The notes below the pieces were generated by a model that saw nothing but the letters and a program-made list of their open reading frames with translations, did no database searches and was not told the DNA's origin. Below are positions 48,479-60,175 of a stretch of 64,000 bases of DNA, piece after piece. The number at the start of each line of letters is the position of its first letter. The stretch's first letter is position 1. Origin of the DNA: Paramormyrops kingsleyae (taxonomy: Eukaryota > Chordata > Actinopteri > Osteoglossiformes > Mormyridae). Where the stretch lies: contig NC_132813.1 of assembly GCF_048594095.1 (NCBI RefSeq), forward strand, positions 7,180,991-7,244,990, written 5' to 3'. A program made the position numbers and the translations under genes.

Positions 48479-51400
48479 GTCAGTGCAGGAGGACACCCTC
48501 CGCGCACTCCCCATTATTAACTTTCTGGTTTCCTGAGCTGAATACCTAAATTCCCACCCCCTACCACTGCTTTACAGGGCTGGTGAACAGCCGGGTCAGG
48601 AATTTACACCACAAGGCCACTGATTTAACGGAATGAGCAGCACTTAGATTCCCGTTAAGGTGAAGAGGGGGTCCCTTTTAATGAAACCCCGCTGACAGCA
48701 CTTGAAATTGCAGTTATATATTTTTTTTTGCACAAGTGTTTTTCTAAATCACGCTCCCGTAAAATCGATTTCTGGGCAAAAACAGTCAGCGAGTGGGGGG
48801 AAGTATCACTCGGGTCCTTCGGCACATAACCGCTTAATCCCACTGAGAAGTGTCCAAGCGTGACGGGTCATGTTTTGTTTCCGTCTCGCCAACGTGCAGG
48901 AACCTACATCGGCTGTTTCCTGGACGACGCCAAGGGACGGGCCTTGAAGGGGGCCGTTTTTTACGACTTCCGGAAAATGACCAGCACCATGTGCCAAGAT
49001 ACCTGCTCAGAGAGGTACAGGGACCCCCAGCTACCTTAGGAAACCAGAAGCTCGTCTGGGGGGGGCGGGTGGGTGGGGGCTATCTGTATTCAGTACACGG
49101 TTTAAGAGCCTGTGTTTGGGAAGACGACACAGCATGCTCACACTACCACCAGGTGCTGGCGCTGCAGGGACAGCGCGGGGAAGTTTTGGAGGGGGGCCAG
49201 CCACCTCAGGAGCGAATGCCAGAACCCCCTTAGAGGGGCCCCGCAACCCTTCACCATGGCTGAGAGCCACCTGCTCAGGGGGCCCCTCCAGCATCTAGGG
49301 GGGAACTGCACAGGCAGCGGAGGGAAAGGGCTGCCCGTCTCGCTAATTAACCACCAGTGTCTCTCCAACAGGGACTTTATTTACAGACGTGCCGCAGTCG
49401 CGACACTGCAATGTTGACGCTCAGGGCTGTTTGGTTTACACTCCTGAAAAATGACTCAACTCCCCCCAGATGTCTGGATACAGAGGACTGAGAAAAAAGA
49501 AAAAACAAAAACAACAACAAGGCCGTATCAGCAGCGGACGGCAGATCTGTGTTTTCCTGCCTTTGTTTGCTGTTTGTACAAAGACACGTCGGGCGTGGAG
49601 AAGACCGTAGATTACCCCACTATGTTATTATTCCATTTGGCCAGTTCTGCTAGCAGAAAAAGTGATTTGAAATGATAGACTTTCACTCAGGGTTCAGGGA
49701 AGTGGACATGTCTGACAAGCGGTGCCATTTGCACGTGGAATGGTTGACCCCGAAACCTTTGGCTTTGGCGCTGTTATGGTAACAGAATGCTTGGGCATTC
49801 TGTGGTATTTTGGATATACCGCAGTGAAATCTATGGGGTCCCCCCCCAATTTGGCAAATTTCGTCGTGGGTCCCCCAATCTTATTGCCTCAATTTAATAA
49901 TATTGGAATAGCGTTGCCTTTGAAGATACCATAAAAATACCCAGTCCCAGAGTATAATGTCTGGACACAATGGTGAAAGGCCCAAGCCTATCCAAAGTGG
50001 TCTTCTACTAAACACTATTTGTAATCATTTGCTTGTAATCATTCGCTTGTAAACATTCACTTTTTTGTCACGTATTTTGTCATATACTTGTCACATTTTT
50101 GCCGGGGGACAGGAGAAGCACGGCACTGATGGCCGCGTGAAAGATGCCGGCAGCTTCTGACGGAGGCAGGAACGTGTCCTCTGCCTCTCACACTTGGTCC
50201 AAGCTCTGTTCAGGGCTCCTGCCAGACGGCACCTAGGCTCCGCGATTAATGTAAATAATTAACGAGAGGAAGCAGTCTCGGGGAGGCGTTGCCATGGCAA
50301 CGGTAACGATGCCACTCGTATTTTTTATTTTTTTGTTTTTGATCACTCTGGAGCAGGGGGCTAATTTGTGTGTTGTGGCATCCGGGTAAAAGATCTTGTC
50401 GCCTTTTGTCATGCACTAAAATGTGAGGGGAGAAAAGGTTTCGACCAGCAAAGAAAGGCATCCTGAGTAATCTCGGGGATGGCTAAGGTTCTAAGCACGA
50501 CAATGAATGCAAGATGAAACCTCTTTCACTCGAGGGTGAGACGCACTTATTTTGATGTAGAGACAAGCAGCCTGCAGAGAAAAGGCTAATTGGAAAGGGG
50601 GAGGGGGGGCACACCGGCTCCAGGAGCTGGGCTGGCGGCCCGGAGAGGCCCAGGGCGCTGGCCACGGCGGACAGGCGGGTCAGCCAAGCATGGCTATGTG
50701 GTGACGAGGTGAGACGTGTACGTCCCTGCCCGACGATGGAGAGCTAGCCGGGTACTAACCTTTGGGGCCCTGTGTTGCCATGGAGATGGGAGGAGGTCAC
50801 CCCCCCAGCTTTGGACGGATGTTACACCTGGGCCTTGGCTGCCACGCAAAACGTCAGCCAAGGGTGGCTGGCATATGTGCTCCGCTCTGACGCCAAGTCC
50901 TGGCACGCCACCCAGCACGGATGCTTTTTAAACGCAGCCGCACGCAGTGCATTATGGGAAGAGCACATATAGAGAGCGCCATCAAGCATGGTCAGCACTG
51001 GCCTGCATTGTGGTGTTCACGCCATCCGCCTGGTCGCCCCTCTCTTCTGCCGCAGTGGGTACCAGTTTGCTGGCCTGGAGTACGGGTCCGAGTGTTACTG
51101 TGGCAACCGCGTTGGCAGCTCCAGGGTACGAGAGGAAGACTGCAACCTGGACTGTAAAGGGGAGAGGGGCTCTCCCTGCGGAGGGGTGGGCCGCCTCTCC
51201 GTCTACAAGGTGGAGGAGATGCTTCCTGGACAGCGGCGATGTGAGTGGCTTAATTTCACTGTATTTCTAATTAAACTTCTAAAATTCCTATTCCATTTTA
51301 TATTTCATTAGCCCACGTTTTTTGGACGTAATTTTTCCTCGACGAACTTCCAAGAGCCGCATCATTCAAAGCGTTTTCATGTTAATGCAAATTGCAGTGA

Positions 51401-54400
51401 GGTCACCACAGAGCGGATGAAAGGGCACCCAGTTGAAAGACGGGGTTTGTCGAGGCGCCTTCCGTAGCTGTAGACAGGGGCAGAGGTGGTGCTCAGTATA
51501 TATCAGCAAATGGTGTCCTTCAAACAAACATGAGTGGGATTTCTCTGTATCGCCTAGTGTGCACCCCCCCCCCCCTACCTAATAATGGTGGGCCATTCCC
51601 CCCCCAGTCAGGAACGTGCGCTACAGAGGCTGCTTTGAAATGCCCAGTGATCCCACAGCGGCCTTCCTGTTCCACGCCACGCAGTGGAACCTGACACTGC
51701 AGTCCTGCATCGAGGCGTGCACTGACAAGGTGAGACCCCCCCCTCCCAGAAATGACAGCCGTGCCCCTTCACGGTTTCCTATTTTTCCAGGCTCCCGCAT
51801 GTATGCCATCAATGACACCGCTGCTCACCCCGGGATTGGATACCGGCCCACGCTGACACTCCTGATGAGGATTCCTTTGTTTTTTGTTTCCTGGTGCTCC
51901 ACAACACCCCGCTTAAATTTTAATGCAGCCCTAACCCGCATCAGTCCTCTTTGTAATCATTCCCACATTCTGGGGTCGTTCCCCATGCCTTTGACCTTGG
52001 ATACCTGGGACGTGGTGTAGAACGAGGGCACGCCTCACCTTACTGTTTACTTAAACTTCGACAGAAGAATTCGCTTTATAGAGGGAAAAAAATTTAACAA
52101 TATTGTGCACTTTAACTGTGGATTCAAGCCAGAATTTATTTATTTTTTGCCCCTGAAACATGAGGGGTGGGGGATGGGGATGAGGCAGGCAGTTCCAGAA
52201 ATTTCCTGCATACTAATGGGAGCTAGTGCATTAACATTCCAGAAGTTTAGAAAGCTGTAATGAAGCACTGGTACGATCGCGAGGGAGGACTGGGGGACAA
52301 ATGCGTTTTAAGAGCTGTGACGGCATTTTTAAAAAGGTCCCTGGATTAGGCGTGGGACCACCTGTGAGGTCCACACTGGGTAAATACAGAGCATTTCATT
52401 TAAGAAACCTGCCAACCACCGCAGCGTGGCCAGCTCACATCAGTAGTAATAAATTAATCACACTACGGCCCACAAATTATATATATATATTATTTCCCTG
52501 GGCTGTATTGTTTTTTTTTCGTAAACCTTGCCAGCCTGCTGCTACACGGGGGGGTTTTCAGAGTAACATTAGCACCTAGCAGTAAGCTAATAAATTTTAG
52601 ATTAGATACTTGTTTCATATGCACATGTGGGATCCTGAGGGTTACACTAAAGAGGGGTCTCATTTTCCTACAGTATGGCAGTTTTGAAATGAAATGATTT
52701 GATCCACCTGGTAGCTCGTGGAAGGTCGTGGTCCTTCCTGTCGGCACAGAAGCGTTTTGGGCCGATTTAACATCCTGCACCGACCGTGGGTCTGAGCGGC
52801 GCTCAGGAAGGCCCCCCCTCAAGCTGGGCGGGGGGCAGTCACACCTGAATGACCATGAGAGGACCTGGCGAAGGTGGGAACACGTCCCCCAGAGCCACCG
52901 GGTGTTAGTACCAGTACCAGAACCAGTAACGAGTGCCGTGTGACATCACCAGGAGCTGCCGCTGGCCGTGCTCCGGAGGCCTGACTGCTACTGCGGCTTC
53001 GCCTCCCTCAGCTTCAGCCTGCAGTGCCCTGTCCCTGACCAGCACTGCACCCTGGCCAACACCAGCATGCCCCCGGCCCCCCCAGACAGCCGCTTTTTCC
53101 AGGTCTACCAGACCCCTGTGCAAGGTAGGCACCCCGGTGCTGCTTCTGGACCTACAGTGAACAGCTGTTTTTGTTATTGGAGGGTATTGGCCTGCTGTGC
53201 ACTTAGGAGGCCTGCCCTTAGCATGCAGATTCCCTTGCACTGGCAGTCATTTGCACGTGAGGCTTGTATTTGTCGTAAGACGCCTTTGTCCTATGTTTCT
53301 TGCAAAACCGTAGTTTTTATTGTGTTTTTTAGTTTTGTGTCGGCCAAGCTGAACTGGTCAGCAAAGTTCAGGAGATGATTAGCGTCTACAGGGATGCCCA
53401 CATGCAAACCCACGCGATAATGCTGGACTAGAAGACTAGCCTCTGAGGTGTTTATAACGTTTCGCCAATCACAGATTCCAGGTGCACCGAACGGGAGTTT
53501 CTGCCTGAAAAGTCCAGCAGATTGGTGGCTCTGTCCAGTTTCCCGGGGGCTGGAAACACGTGGGTTCGACACCTCATTGAGCTGGCCACCGGATTCTACA
53601 CAGGCAGCTACTACTTTGACGGGACCTTGTACAACAAAGGTAACTGGCCAATGACACCCATAAATCAACAATTCCAGTTACCACAGACACAAGATGCACT
53701 TTATATGAACAGAACCACACCGCAAGCTGCAGCTGCAGGCTCACTGCTTATAATTCCTGGACAAATATCCTTCAACCAGGCCACCATGAAATACATGACA
53801 TAGAACCTCCCTCCCACCAGGACCCTCTCCTGGACCCCCCAGGTGATGGTGATGCACCCTGAGATGACGGGCATGTGTAGTTGGTTTACTTGGTTTGGTC
53901 AAAAGTAAAAAAAAAACGCTCACCTCTTTAAGCATTGGTATGCTCCATCTTGGCCTTGTCCTAATTCTAATTTCCAGGAGATACCAAAAGATGGGGAGTT
54001 TATCTGGGTCACTGCAGCGTTAGTCTCTGCAAATTTTATGTCAGTCAAATCAGTTTGCTACAAACAGAGGAGTGATCATCGCGCTGTAATATAATAGCCT
54101 ATTATTACATTATTAGCACATTCAAGCCAAAATGTTTTTTTATTTTTTTATTTTATTAAGGATGTGTTCATGCTTTTTCCCTACGGCTGAGCACACTAAG
54201 TGCACGAATTCCCTTGCTCTACAAAAAAGGCCCACCTTTATTAAATAAGGTGACTAGCTATGAGTCAGATATGTGTTTTTTGTGGGGGGAAAAAAGGAAT
54301 TAAAAATAAGACAGTCTTCCCTCTGAAGAGAACATTCTGCGTGATCGGCTGCAGATGCAGGAACATGTAATTGACTTCCGATTTTAGCGTTGCAGCTTTT

Positions 54401-55830
54401 GAATCGCGCCACGTCCGCTTCCCCGGAATGGCGTAAGCAGCCGCCGGAATGCGAGAGGTGCTTTGATTGCATCCCGGGCCCCGTGCTGCCTTGTCCTAAA
54501 AGACACGCCCGATGGCACGGCCTGTGAAATGAAGGCCCGCCGTTGGCGTCCTCATTCGGATCGAAATGGCTTTTTCCAAACAGAAGGGTGCTGGGGAGGA
54601 TCTGGATTCCGGTTGAATGGAAACGTCATTTGGTAATTGCCCCCATTTTGTTACTGTGGTAGAGACTGTCAAAACAGATTTGGTGGGTAAAACTCAAAAT
54701 CCTGCATTTTTTTTTATAACTTGAAACTTCTCTGTACTTTAACCATTACCTTATTTAGCGCAAGCCAAGCAAAGCTGAACTGAGCCGTGCCGGTTGGTTA
54801 TCAGTCTCCCCCTCCCCCCTCCCCCTCCATCTCTGCCGTAGGCTTCAAGGGCGAGAAGGACTACTGGAAGAGCGGGCGAACCATCTGCGTGAAGACCCAC
54901 GAGAGCGGAAGGCGTGAGATCGAGATGTATGACGCGGCCATCCTGCTGATTCGGAACCCGTACCACTCACTGATGGCTGAGTTCAACCGCAAGTGTGCCG
55001 GCCACCTGGGCCACGCCTCTGAGCAGCACTGGAAGAGCAAAGGTACGGGGGGCAGTGATCCGGTCCTGACGCGGCCTTTACCCGACAGTGATCCGGTCCT
55101 GACGCTGCCGTTACCCGACAGTGATCCGGTCCATATACGGCCTTTACCCGACAGTGATCCGGTCCATATACGGCCTTTACCCGACAGTGATCCGGCCCTG
55201 ACACGGCCTTTACACGACAGTGATCCGGTCCTGACACGGCCTTTACCCGACAGTGATCCGGTCCTGACACGGCCTTTACCTGACAGTGATCCGGTCCATA
55301 TACGGCCTTTACCCGACAGTGATCCGGCCCTGACACGGCCTTTACCCGACAGTGATCCGGCCCTGACGCGGCCTTTACCCGACAGTGATCCGGCCCTGAC
55401 GCGGCCTTTACCCGACAGTACAGCCTTTTCCTGCTTATGATCATGGTCTTGATGGCATCTCTGCTCCCACCTCACAGAGTGGCCGGAGTTTGTGGACAGC
55501 TACGCCTCCTGGTGGGCATCCCACGTGCTGGACTGGCTCCACTTCGGCCGCCGGCTGCTCGTGGTCCACTACGAGGGGCTGCGTGCAGCGCTGGTGCCAC
55601 AACTGCGCTCCATCGCCGCCTTTCTGAACACCAGCGCCTCTGAGGAGCGCCTGCTCTGTGCCGAGAGCAACCAGGACGGGCACTTCAAGCGGCCAGGTGG
55701 CCGGCAGGCCGACTTCAACCCCTTCACCCCCGAGATGAAGCAGCTCATCGACGGATACATTAGCGCCGTTGACCAGGCGCTCAGGGAGGGCAACCACACC
55801 AGACTCCCCCAGGAGTACATGCCCAGGTGA
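48088..55830 (+). CDS. wscd1: WSC domain-containing protein 1 (sialate O-sulfotransferase), 8 coding exons
   Basis: Joining 48088-48478, 48900-49014, 51056-51240, 51608-51729, 52953-53124, 53475-53639, 54842-55042 and 55478-55830 gives 1704 nt: 567 codons plus TGA. All seven introns are GT-AG and the phases agree. The protein begins MAKPFYRLQRFLRR, closely resembling vertebrate WSCD1. It has a short basic cytosolic tail, one membrane segment (about residues 16-35), a stem, two Cys-rich WSC domains (about 131-227 and 236-327), and a sulfotransferase domain with a 5'-phosphosulfate-binding loop SSFPGAGNTW (349-358) and a 3'-phosphate-binding region IRNPY (420-424). Length is close to human WSCD1 (about 575). 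Sequons include NLT, NTS and NHT. The family is known as Golgi enzymes using PAPS to sulfate sialic acid; the role here is inferred from homology. WSCD1 fits better than WSCD2 by its N-terminus and C-terminal region. Teleosts may carry duplicates, so an a/b suffix cannot be given. The start ATG has purine at -3 and G at +4. Confidence 0.96.
48900..49014 (+). CDS. wscd1: wscd1 coding exon 2: first half of WSC domain 1
   Basis: Preceded by acceptor ccaacgtgcag and followed by donor gtacag. It encodes residues 131-168 and opens with the WSC hallmark GTYIGCF, followed by LKGAVFYDFRKMT and two further cysteines (MCQDTC). It enters in phase 1 and leaves in phase 2. Confidence 0.93.
50288..50301. 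promoter_or_regulatory. Palindromic X-box (RFX-type site) in wscd1 intron 2
   Basis: GTTGCCATGGCAAC is a perfect 14-bp palindrome matching the established consensus of RFX transcription factors. It follows an AT-rich motif cluster (gattaatgtaaataattaac, 50244-50263), an arrangement expected of an enhancer. Binding is inferred from the motif only. Confidence 0.5.
50774..50787 (+). promoter_or_regulatory. Second X-box-like site in wscd1 intron 2
   Basis: GTTGCCATGGAGAT shares the first ten bases of the palindromic site 486 bp upstream, with a diverged second half-site. Confidence 0.3.
51056..51240 (+). CDS. wscd1: wscd1 coding exon 3: second half of WSC domain 1
   Basis: Acceptor tcttctgccgcag, donor gtgagt. 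It encodes about residues 169-230: YQFAGLEYGSECYCGNR, then CNLDCKGERGSPCGG and RLSVYKV. The CxC and the GLE/ECYCGN cores are typical of WSC domains. Intron 2 before it (49015-51055) is the longest intron in the coding part of the gene. Confidence 0.94.
51608..51729 (+). CDS. wscd1: wscd1 coding exon 4: first half of WSC domain 2
   Basis: The acceptor is the run of C followed by ag at 51606-51607; the donor is gtgaga. It encodes residues 231-271 with YRGCFEMP, a sequon NLT, and CIEACTDK. It ends exactly on a codon boundary (phase 0). Confidence 0.92.
52953..53124 (+). CDS. wscd1: wscd1 coding exon 5: second half of WSC domain 2
   Basis: Acceptor gacatcaccag, donor gtaggc. It encodes residues 272-328 plus one nucleotide: ELPLAVLRRPDCYCGF, further cysteines, a sequon NTS, and the closing VYQTPVQ that is shared with vertebrate WSCD1. 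Confidence 0.92.
53475..53639 (+). CDS. wscd1: wscd1 coding exon 6: PAPS-binding loop of the sulfotransferase domain
   Basis: Acceptor ccaatcacag (weak pyrimidine tract), donor gtaact. It encodes residues 329-383 plus one nucleotide. It contains LVALSSFPGAGNTWVRHLIE, the P-loop-like 5'-PSB motif of sulfotransferases, then TGFYTGSYYFDGTLYNK, nearly invariant in WSCD proteins. Confidence 0.96.
54842..55042 (+). CDS. wscd1: wscd1 coding exon 7: 3'-phosphate-binding segment
   Basis: The acceptor follows a pyrimidine-rich tract ending gccgtag; the donor is gtacgg. It encodes about residues 384-450, including GFKGEKDYW, the family motif ICVKTHESGRREIE, and LLIRNPYHSLMAEFNRK (3'-PB region). The reading frame stays open past the donor into intron 7 and its minisatellite. 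Confidence 0.96.
55053..55415 (+). repeat. 33-bp minisatellite, 11 tandem copies, in wscd1 intron 7
   Basis: Units start at 55053 and every 33 bases to 55383, each beginning cagtgatccgg and ending ttacccga or a close variant. Variants are tcctgac (1, 2, 6, 7), tccatatac (3, 4, 8) and ccctgac (5, 9-11), suggesting several rounds of expansion. The period is a multiple of three and lacks stops in several frames, which creates long open frames on both strands. Intron 7 is 435 bp, itself a multiple of three. Confidence 0.97.
55478..55830 (+). CDS. wscd1: wscd1 coding exon 8: C-terminal part and stop codon
   Basis: The acceptor is ctcccacctcacag. It encodes residues 451-567: EWPEFVDSYASWW, HVLDWLHFG, LLVVHYEGLR, a sequon NTS, FKRPG, and the terminal PQEYMPR before TGA at 55828-55830. 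The end matches the family's usual C-terminus. Confidence 0.96.
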
Positions 55831-56404
55831 TGGGAGGCATTCCATTTTTGTGACAGTCTTCAGAACCACATTCCTATGGGCCGAGGTCCCAGGATGAACC
55901 CTGTTACTAAGGTGCACAGTGCCCAAAACCAGCTGGCCAGGGGATCCGAACCCGCAGAGCGCCGATTCCCACCATGGAATCAGAAGCGAACCTTACCTTT
56001 CCTAGGTCACCCTCTTTTTTTTTTTTTAATGACTCTCGGTTTCATCTTTATTTCCACTTCTCTCCCCTCACCTCCTCCTACTCCTTCTCCGCAAACCGCC
56101 CCCCCCCCCTCCTCCCCAGGATGTGGTAGCACGCCTCACAGCCCACGAGTGCAATCAAACGAAACGTCACGGAGACGACTTATGAAAGATTAAACCGGAT
56201 ATTCTCGGCCCGCCGTTCCCTGATTAAAACCCGCGGAGAGAATTCCGGATTGCTGGCTGGGATGGAATTTCATTTCCGCCACATTCTGCTTTTTTTTTTT
56301 CTGCGCGACTGAGCCTGAGTGAAAAATCACAACAGGGATGTAAAAATCGGACCGCTCCTAAACTGTCGTGGCAGCACTGACAGCTGTGTCCCTCTAGTAA
56401 AAGT

Positions 56405-56410
56405 AATAAA
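56405..56410 (+). terminator. Possible wscd1 polyadenylation signal
   Basis: AATAAA lies 575 nt after the stop codon in a T/A-rich stretch. Other AATAAA copies occur further on (for example near 57174-57190 and 59525), so the real 3' end is uncertain. Confidence 0.25.
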
Positions 56411-56594
56411 AAAGAAAAAATACATGCATTTTATATCTAATTTGTAGGTTTACAGGTTCCTGCTTTTCTGTGTAGCTTTGGAAATCACACCTGGGCTCAC
56501 GTAGAGATGTAGCAGACCATCCAAAGGTAAACGCTGCCTCACAGCTTCTGTTACAGGGGCGGGGGGTCACTGACACGTGGAAGAACGGAATGCA

Positions 56595-56798
56595 GGGGGG
56601 GGGGGGGGGGGGGTTGGTCAGGGAGGTTCAGAGTGTGGTGGCAGACATGCAAGACTTCCTCTACATGGCAGGGGGGCAGGTGCAGTGTGCTGGACTAGGT
56701 AGGTTGGCACCCCCCCCCCCCCCTCCAATATAATAGAGGAGACAGCGAGAAAAGCACAGGCAAACACCGTCTCCCCACACGCCCCCCCCCCCCCCCCC
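56595..56798 (+). repeat. Cluster of three long G/C homopolymers
   Basis: G19 at 56595-56613, C14 at about 56710-56723 and C17 at 56782-56798 lie within 204 bp downstream of wscd1. Confidence 0.93.
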
Positions 56799-57651
56799 GC
56801 CCCCAGAAATCCTCAAGGAGAGAGGTGCTGCACCACTAATCCGCACTGAGCCGATTAACGCGTCACCGGAGGTCCCCGATACATTGGGGCCCACTCCTCA
56901 CGTCACATGATCCTTGGCAGAGTTCGAACGAGGTCAGAATGAGGGAAGGGGGTGATCAAAAAAACAAAAAGAAAAACAGAAGGCCTCTTTTTCATTGGTA
57001 TAATTAGGAAACATGCGACGGTTGCAGTAATGCGTCGTAAGACGGCCCGGTTGCTGCATTCGCTTCTTTGTTGTTATTGTTTTGAATTTTGCCGCTTGAA
57101 GCTGTAGCAGACGGGGCCGGCGGGTCGACAGAATCTCTCTGCCTTTTGCCTGAGGACGTGGAAACCTTGCACAAAATAAATAAATAAATAACCAACAAAC
57201 ACTCCCCCCTGTGTCGCAAAGACTTATTCCGGAATCTAATTACCATTTTGTGAACGTGACGATGTTGGGAAACATTACCCCTTCCGTCTCACCTTCCGAT
57301 CGGTTTAATTCATATGTAAATGTTGGACACGCTGCTGGACGGCGGACGCATCCAAATTACTTCTGGGGGGGGTGGGGGTTGTGCAATAACTTTGGCTTCG
57401 TTCTCCGCTTTTGCAATGGAATTATTTTCTTACGGCAATATGGAAGAGGCTGCAACAATAAAAGAAAAATAATCAAAAGAAAATTGGGTCTAAATACAAT
57501 TCGTAATTACATTTTCCTCTGTAATTTAGTCCGGCAAAGTCTTCACGCTTTACCATTAACCTTCAGATAGATCAATTTGAGGGAAAAAAAGCGTCTTCTG
57601 GCATCATCTGGCATCATCTGGCATATTGTCGACGGTTTTCCTGCATACATG

Positions 57652-57657
<6 letters not shown>

Positions 57658-57684
<27 letters not shown>
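57658..57684 (+). repeat. (TG)n microsatellite
   Basis: About thirteen TG dinucleotides, preceded by three copies of a ten-base unit (tctggcatca) at about 57597-57624. Confidence 0.95.
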
Positions 57685-59369
57685 CCTGCATCTCCACATA
57701 AAAGAAGCCCATTTCATTTCCTGTGCTTAGATTAAATTGTTCTTTCCCATCCCAGGGACAGTCCCCTGCCCTAGGGAGTCACGGTCCGGAAGATTCTGCA
57801 GGATCTCTCTGTCTGAGGCGACCTTAAAGCCAGCACTGTCACGGTGTCCGTGGAGGGACGGGTATCGCCTGCGGTTCAGCCACCTCTGCAGCGATGGTTG
57901 CTTCTAAAAATAAACAAAATTAAAGGGGCCGCTCCCTGGAGTTTGACCTCTTAGCACTGTCAGTTACATAACGCGCCATATCAAGTACACTGTGTCTACG
58001 GTCTTCTGATCCTTTCCTTTAATCATCTGTCAATCTGTCTGTCTTACTGCGCTAGGATCTTATAGGGTAACAGTCTGGGAACATTAACGAGTGCTAATAA
58101 AACAATCGACCATGGATTTCTGCCTCACCCGTCAAGCCGTTAACGCTGTAACATTTAGATGGATGATTATATCCAAACAAGACTTGGGTCACTGATGTGG
58201 TAGGTCTTGGTGAGCCTACTCAAAATTTATAGCTCTCATTATCTCCTTCCAACTGCTGTTTTTTAGGCAAATAGCATCCTGCCAGATCCCCTGGTGGGGG
58301 GGGGGGGTCTACCTGTGTTCTTGGGGGAGGGGGTGGGGGGACAAGTATCTGCATGCTGGTGGGATCAGCGCGGTGGTTTTCACCGTTTCCATCATGGCCC
58401 TCAGGAATGTTCCAGATGCAGAGCTGCTTTCCCATACCCCTATGCCCCCCTCCCTCATGCATTCAGCCTACATATGCCCCCAGGCATCCGCCCCTCCTCA
58501 CCTTCATCCCTGATGCCCCAACAGGCCGGATCCCTCACGTCCCCAGGCAGTACAAGCACACACAGCATATTTTTATGGCCCCACCGGACCTCCCCAGAAT
58601 AACCCTCGATGGCATCCACACCGGTTCTGGAGATTTCAGTTCTTTGACGCACGCACACATTTTTGCAGAAGCTCTCCAGCATCCGCATGAAGGGCAGGCG
58701 TTGCCATGGGGCCTGGCTGACAGAGCTCCAGAGGAACCAAACAGAATACCTAATTCACATGCCTCCATTTGACTACAGCATGCTTTGTCCTACTAAAAAC
58801 AGCAAAACATCTGCTCCAGATTTTGAGGTTACCCATAATCCTCTTGGTATAAGACCCCAATCAATATCAAGTCGAGTTGGCTCAAGACCTGGAAACATAA
58901 GTATTATAATTATTTGCCGTTCAGTACCTCATGGACAAACACCATGAAGGCAAACAATCCCATTTTGTAACTGCAGTGTCCAGCCACCGCCTGTCCAAAT
59001 GAAAAATGCATTTCTGCTTATGGAAATTTCAGGCAACACTTGCCAATGCAAATCAGTGTAGGTCAATTGCTTTATTTATTTATTATTATTTTGTTCTTAT
59101 TGGTAATGAAAAATCCTGATTAATATTGTTGAAAAGTTGAATATATGCCTTCATTTAAAAAAAAAAAAAAGCCCCCAGTGAATTTGAGGGTAAATTTGCT
59201 TGATCGTCCTTTTTTGAGACTATCCAGGTACAGGGCAAAGTCAGTAACCAACATTGGAATATTAATAGACATGATCCCTAAGACCCTGAAGCCCAGCTAC
59301 AGATTATTAAGAGCTGTTCAGAAATATTTGTGACCCAGTCCAATTTAAAAAAAACATGCACACATAATC

Positions 59370-59500
59370 CATTCACCTTGTCAACCCTCAGCACTTATCC
59401 AATTCAAGGTCGAAATGAGCCTGGAGCTTATCTCAGGAAACGCAGTGACTGAACGTGAGGACAAACTGCCTTGGACGTCAGTCCCTCACAGACAGGACTG
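59370..59500 (+). repeat. Dispersed repeat fragment (cttatccaattcaaggtc... type)
   Basis: Contains the recurring phrase cttatccaattcaaggtc and tggagcttatctcaggaa, common to a fish interspersed repeat also suggested at 11320-11400 and 21380-21530. Confidence 0.35.
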
Positions 59501-59879
59501 CTATAAAAATACTGCAGTAACTATTGGAGGATTGTTCATCACCCAATAAATCATCTGTTTACTGACAATGAGGCCATGATATTTGGGGCATTTCGGAATA
59601 ACCAGCTGACTACTGAGGTGAAACATCTACTGTATTAATGCCCCCTTCACTCTTCTGATTAGTTCCAGGTCCTGGATGAATAAGAAACCAGCTATGACTG
59701 AATTACAGAAACGGTTGATTTCTTCACTGCGGCTGTTTAAAAGGCTTTTATGCAAATGTGTCTTAAATGTTATGATAATAGGGATCAGGCCTTGTATCCT
59801 TTATATCGCTCGGAATTATTCCCACTGTTGCCTCCTTTGCTCATTTCCATCATTAGATGCATGATCTCCTGGAGATTTC

Positions 59880-60175
59880 TGAAGGAACCCTGCTACTTCA
59901 CCCTTGAGGGAGGCACGGAGCGGGGAAGCAGCACAGGAGCCAGGGAATCGGGTGAACGAGCGATTTAATTAGAAAACAGCAAGGAACACGATACACCATA
60001 AAAGGATGGACGTTAATGACCGGACTGGGGAAACAAACTTGAACACGGACTTAAATACACTGGACTAATCAACAACAACAAGAAACAGCTGATAAGACGG
60101 GGATTCCACACGAGGTAGATGAGGGGGCGTGGCACACGGGAGGAGTGGATGAGCGGGGCATGACACCGCTAACAC
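59880..60175 (+). repeat. Dispersed repeat fragment (acttaaatacac... type)
   Basis: It contains ggaacacgatacaccataaa, ggacttaaatacactggac and gagggggcgtggcacacggg, phrases of a dispersed element seen in many fish genomes. No coding content. Confidence 0.4.

Larger units (their letters stand above)
55831..59369. other. wscd1 3' UTR and downstream DNA
   Basis: The 3' UTR begins at 55831 and its end is unknown. The 139-codon frame at 58353-58772 is proline-rich and not recognisable. GTTGCCATGG occurs at 58700. No second gene seen. Confidence 0.35.

Noticed and set aside
54861..55475. Long minus-strand frames (204 and 153 codons) over wscd1 intron 7
   Set aside because: They are built from the 33-bp tandem repeat, whose period is divisible by three and which lacks stops in several frames. 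No start context, splice signals or family features support a gene.
58353..58772. 139-codon proline-rich frame downstream of wscd1
   Set aside because: Low-complexity composition, no domain, shadow frames on both strands; not enough for a gene call.
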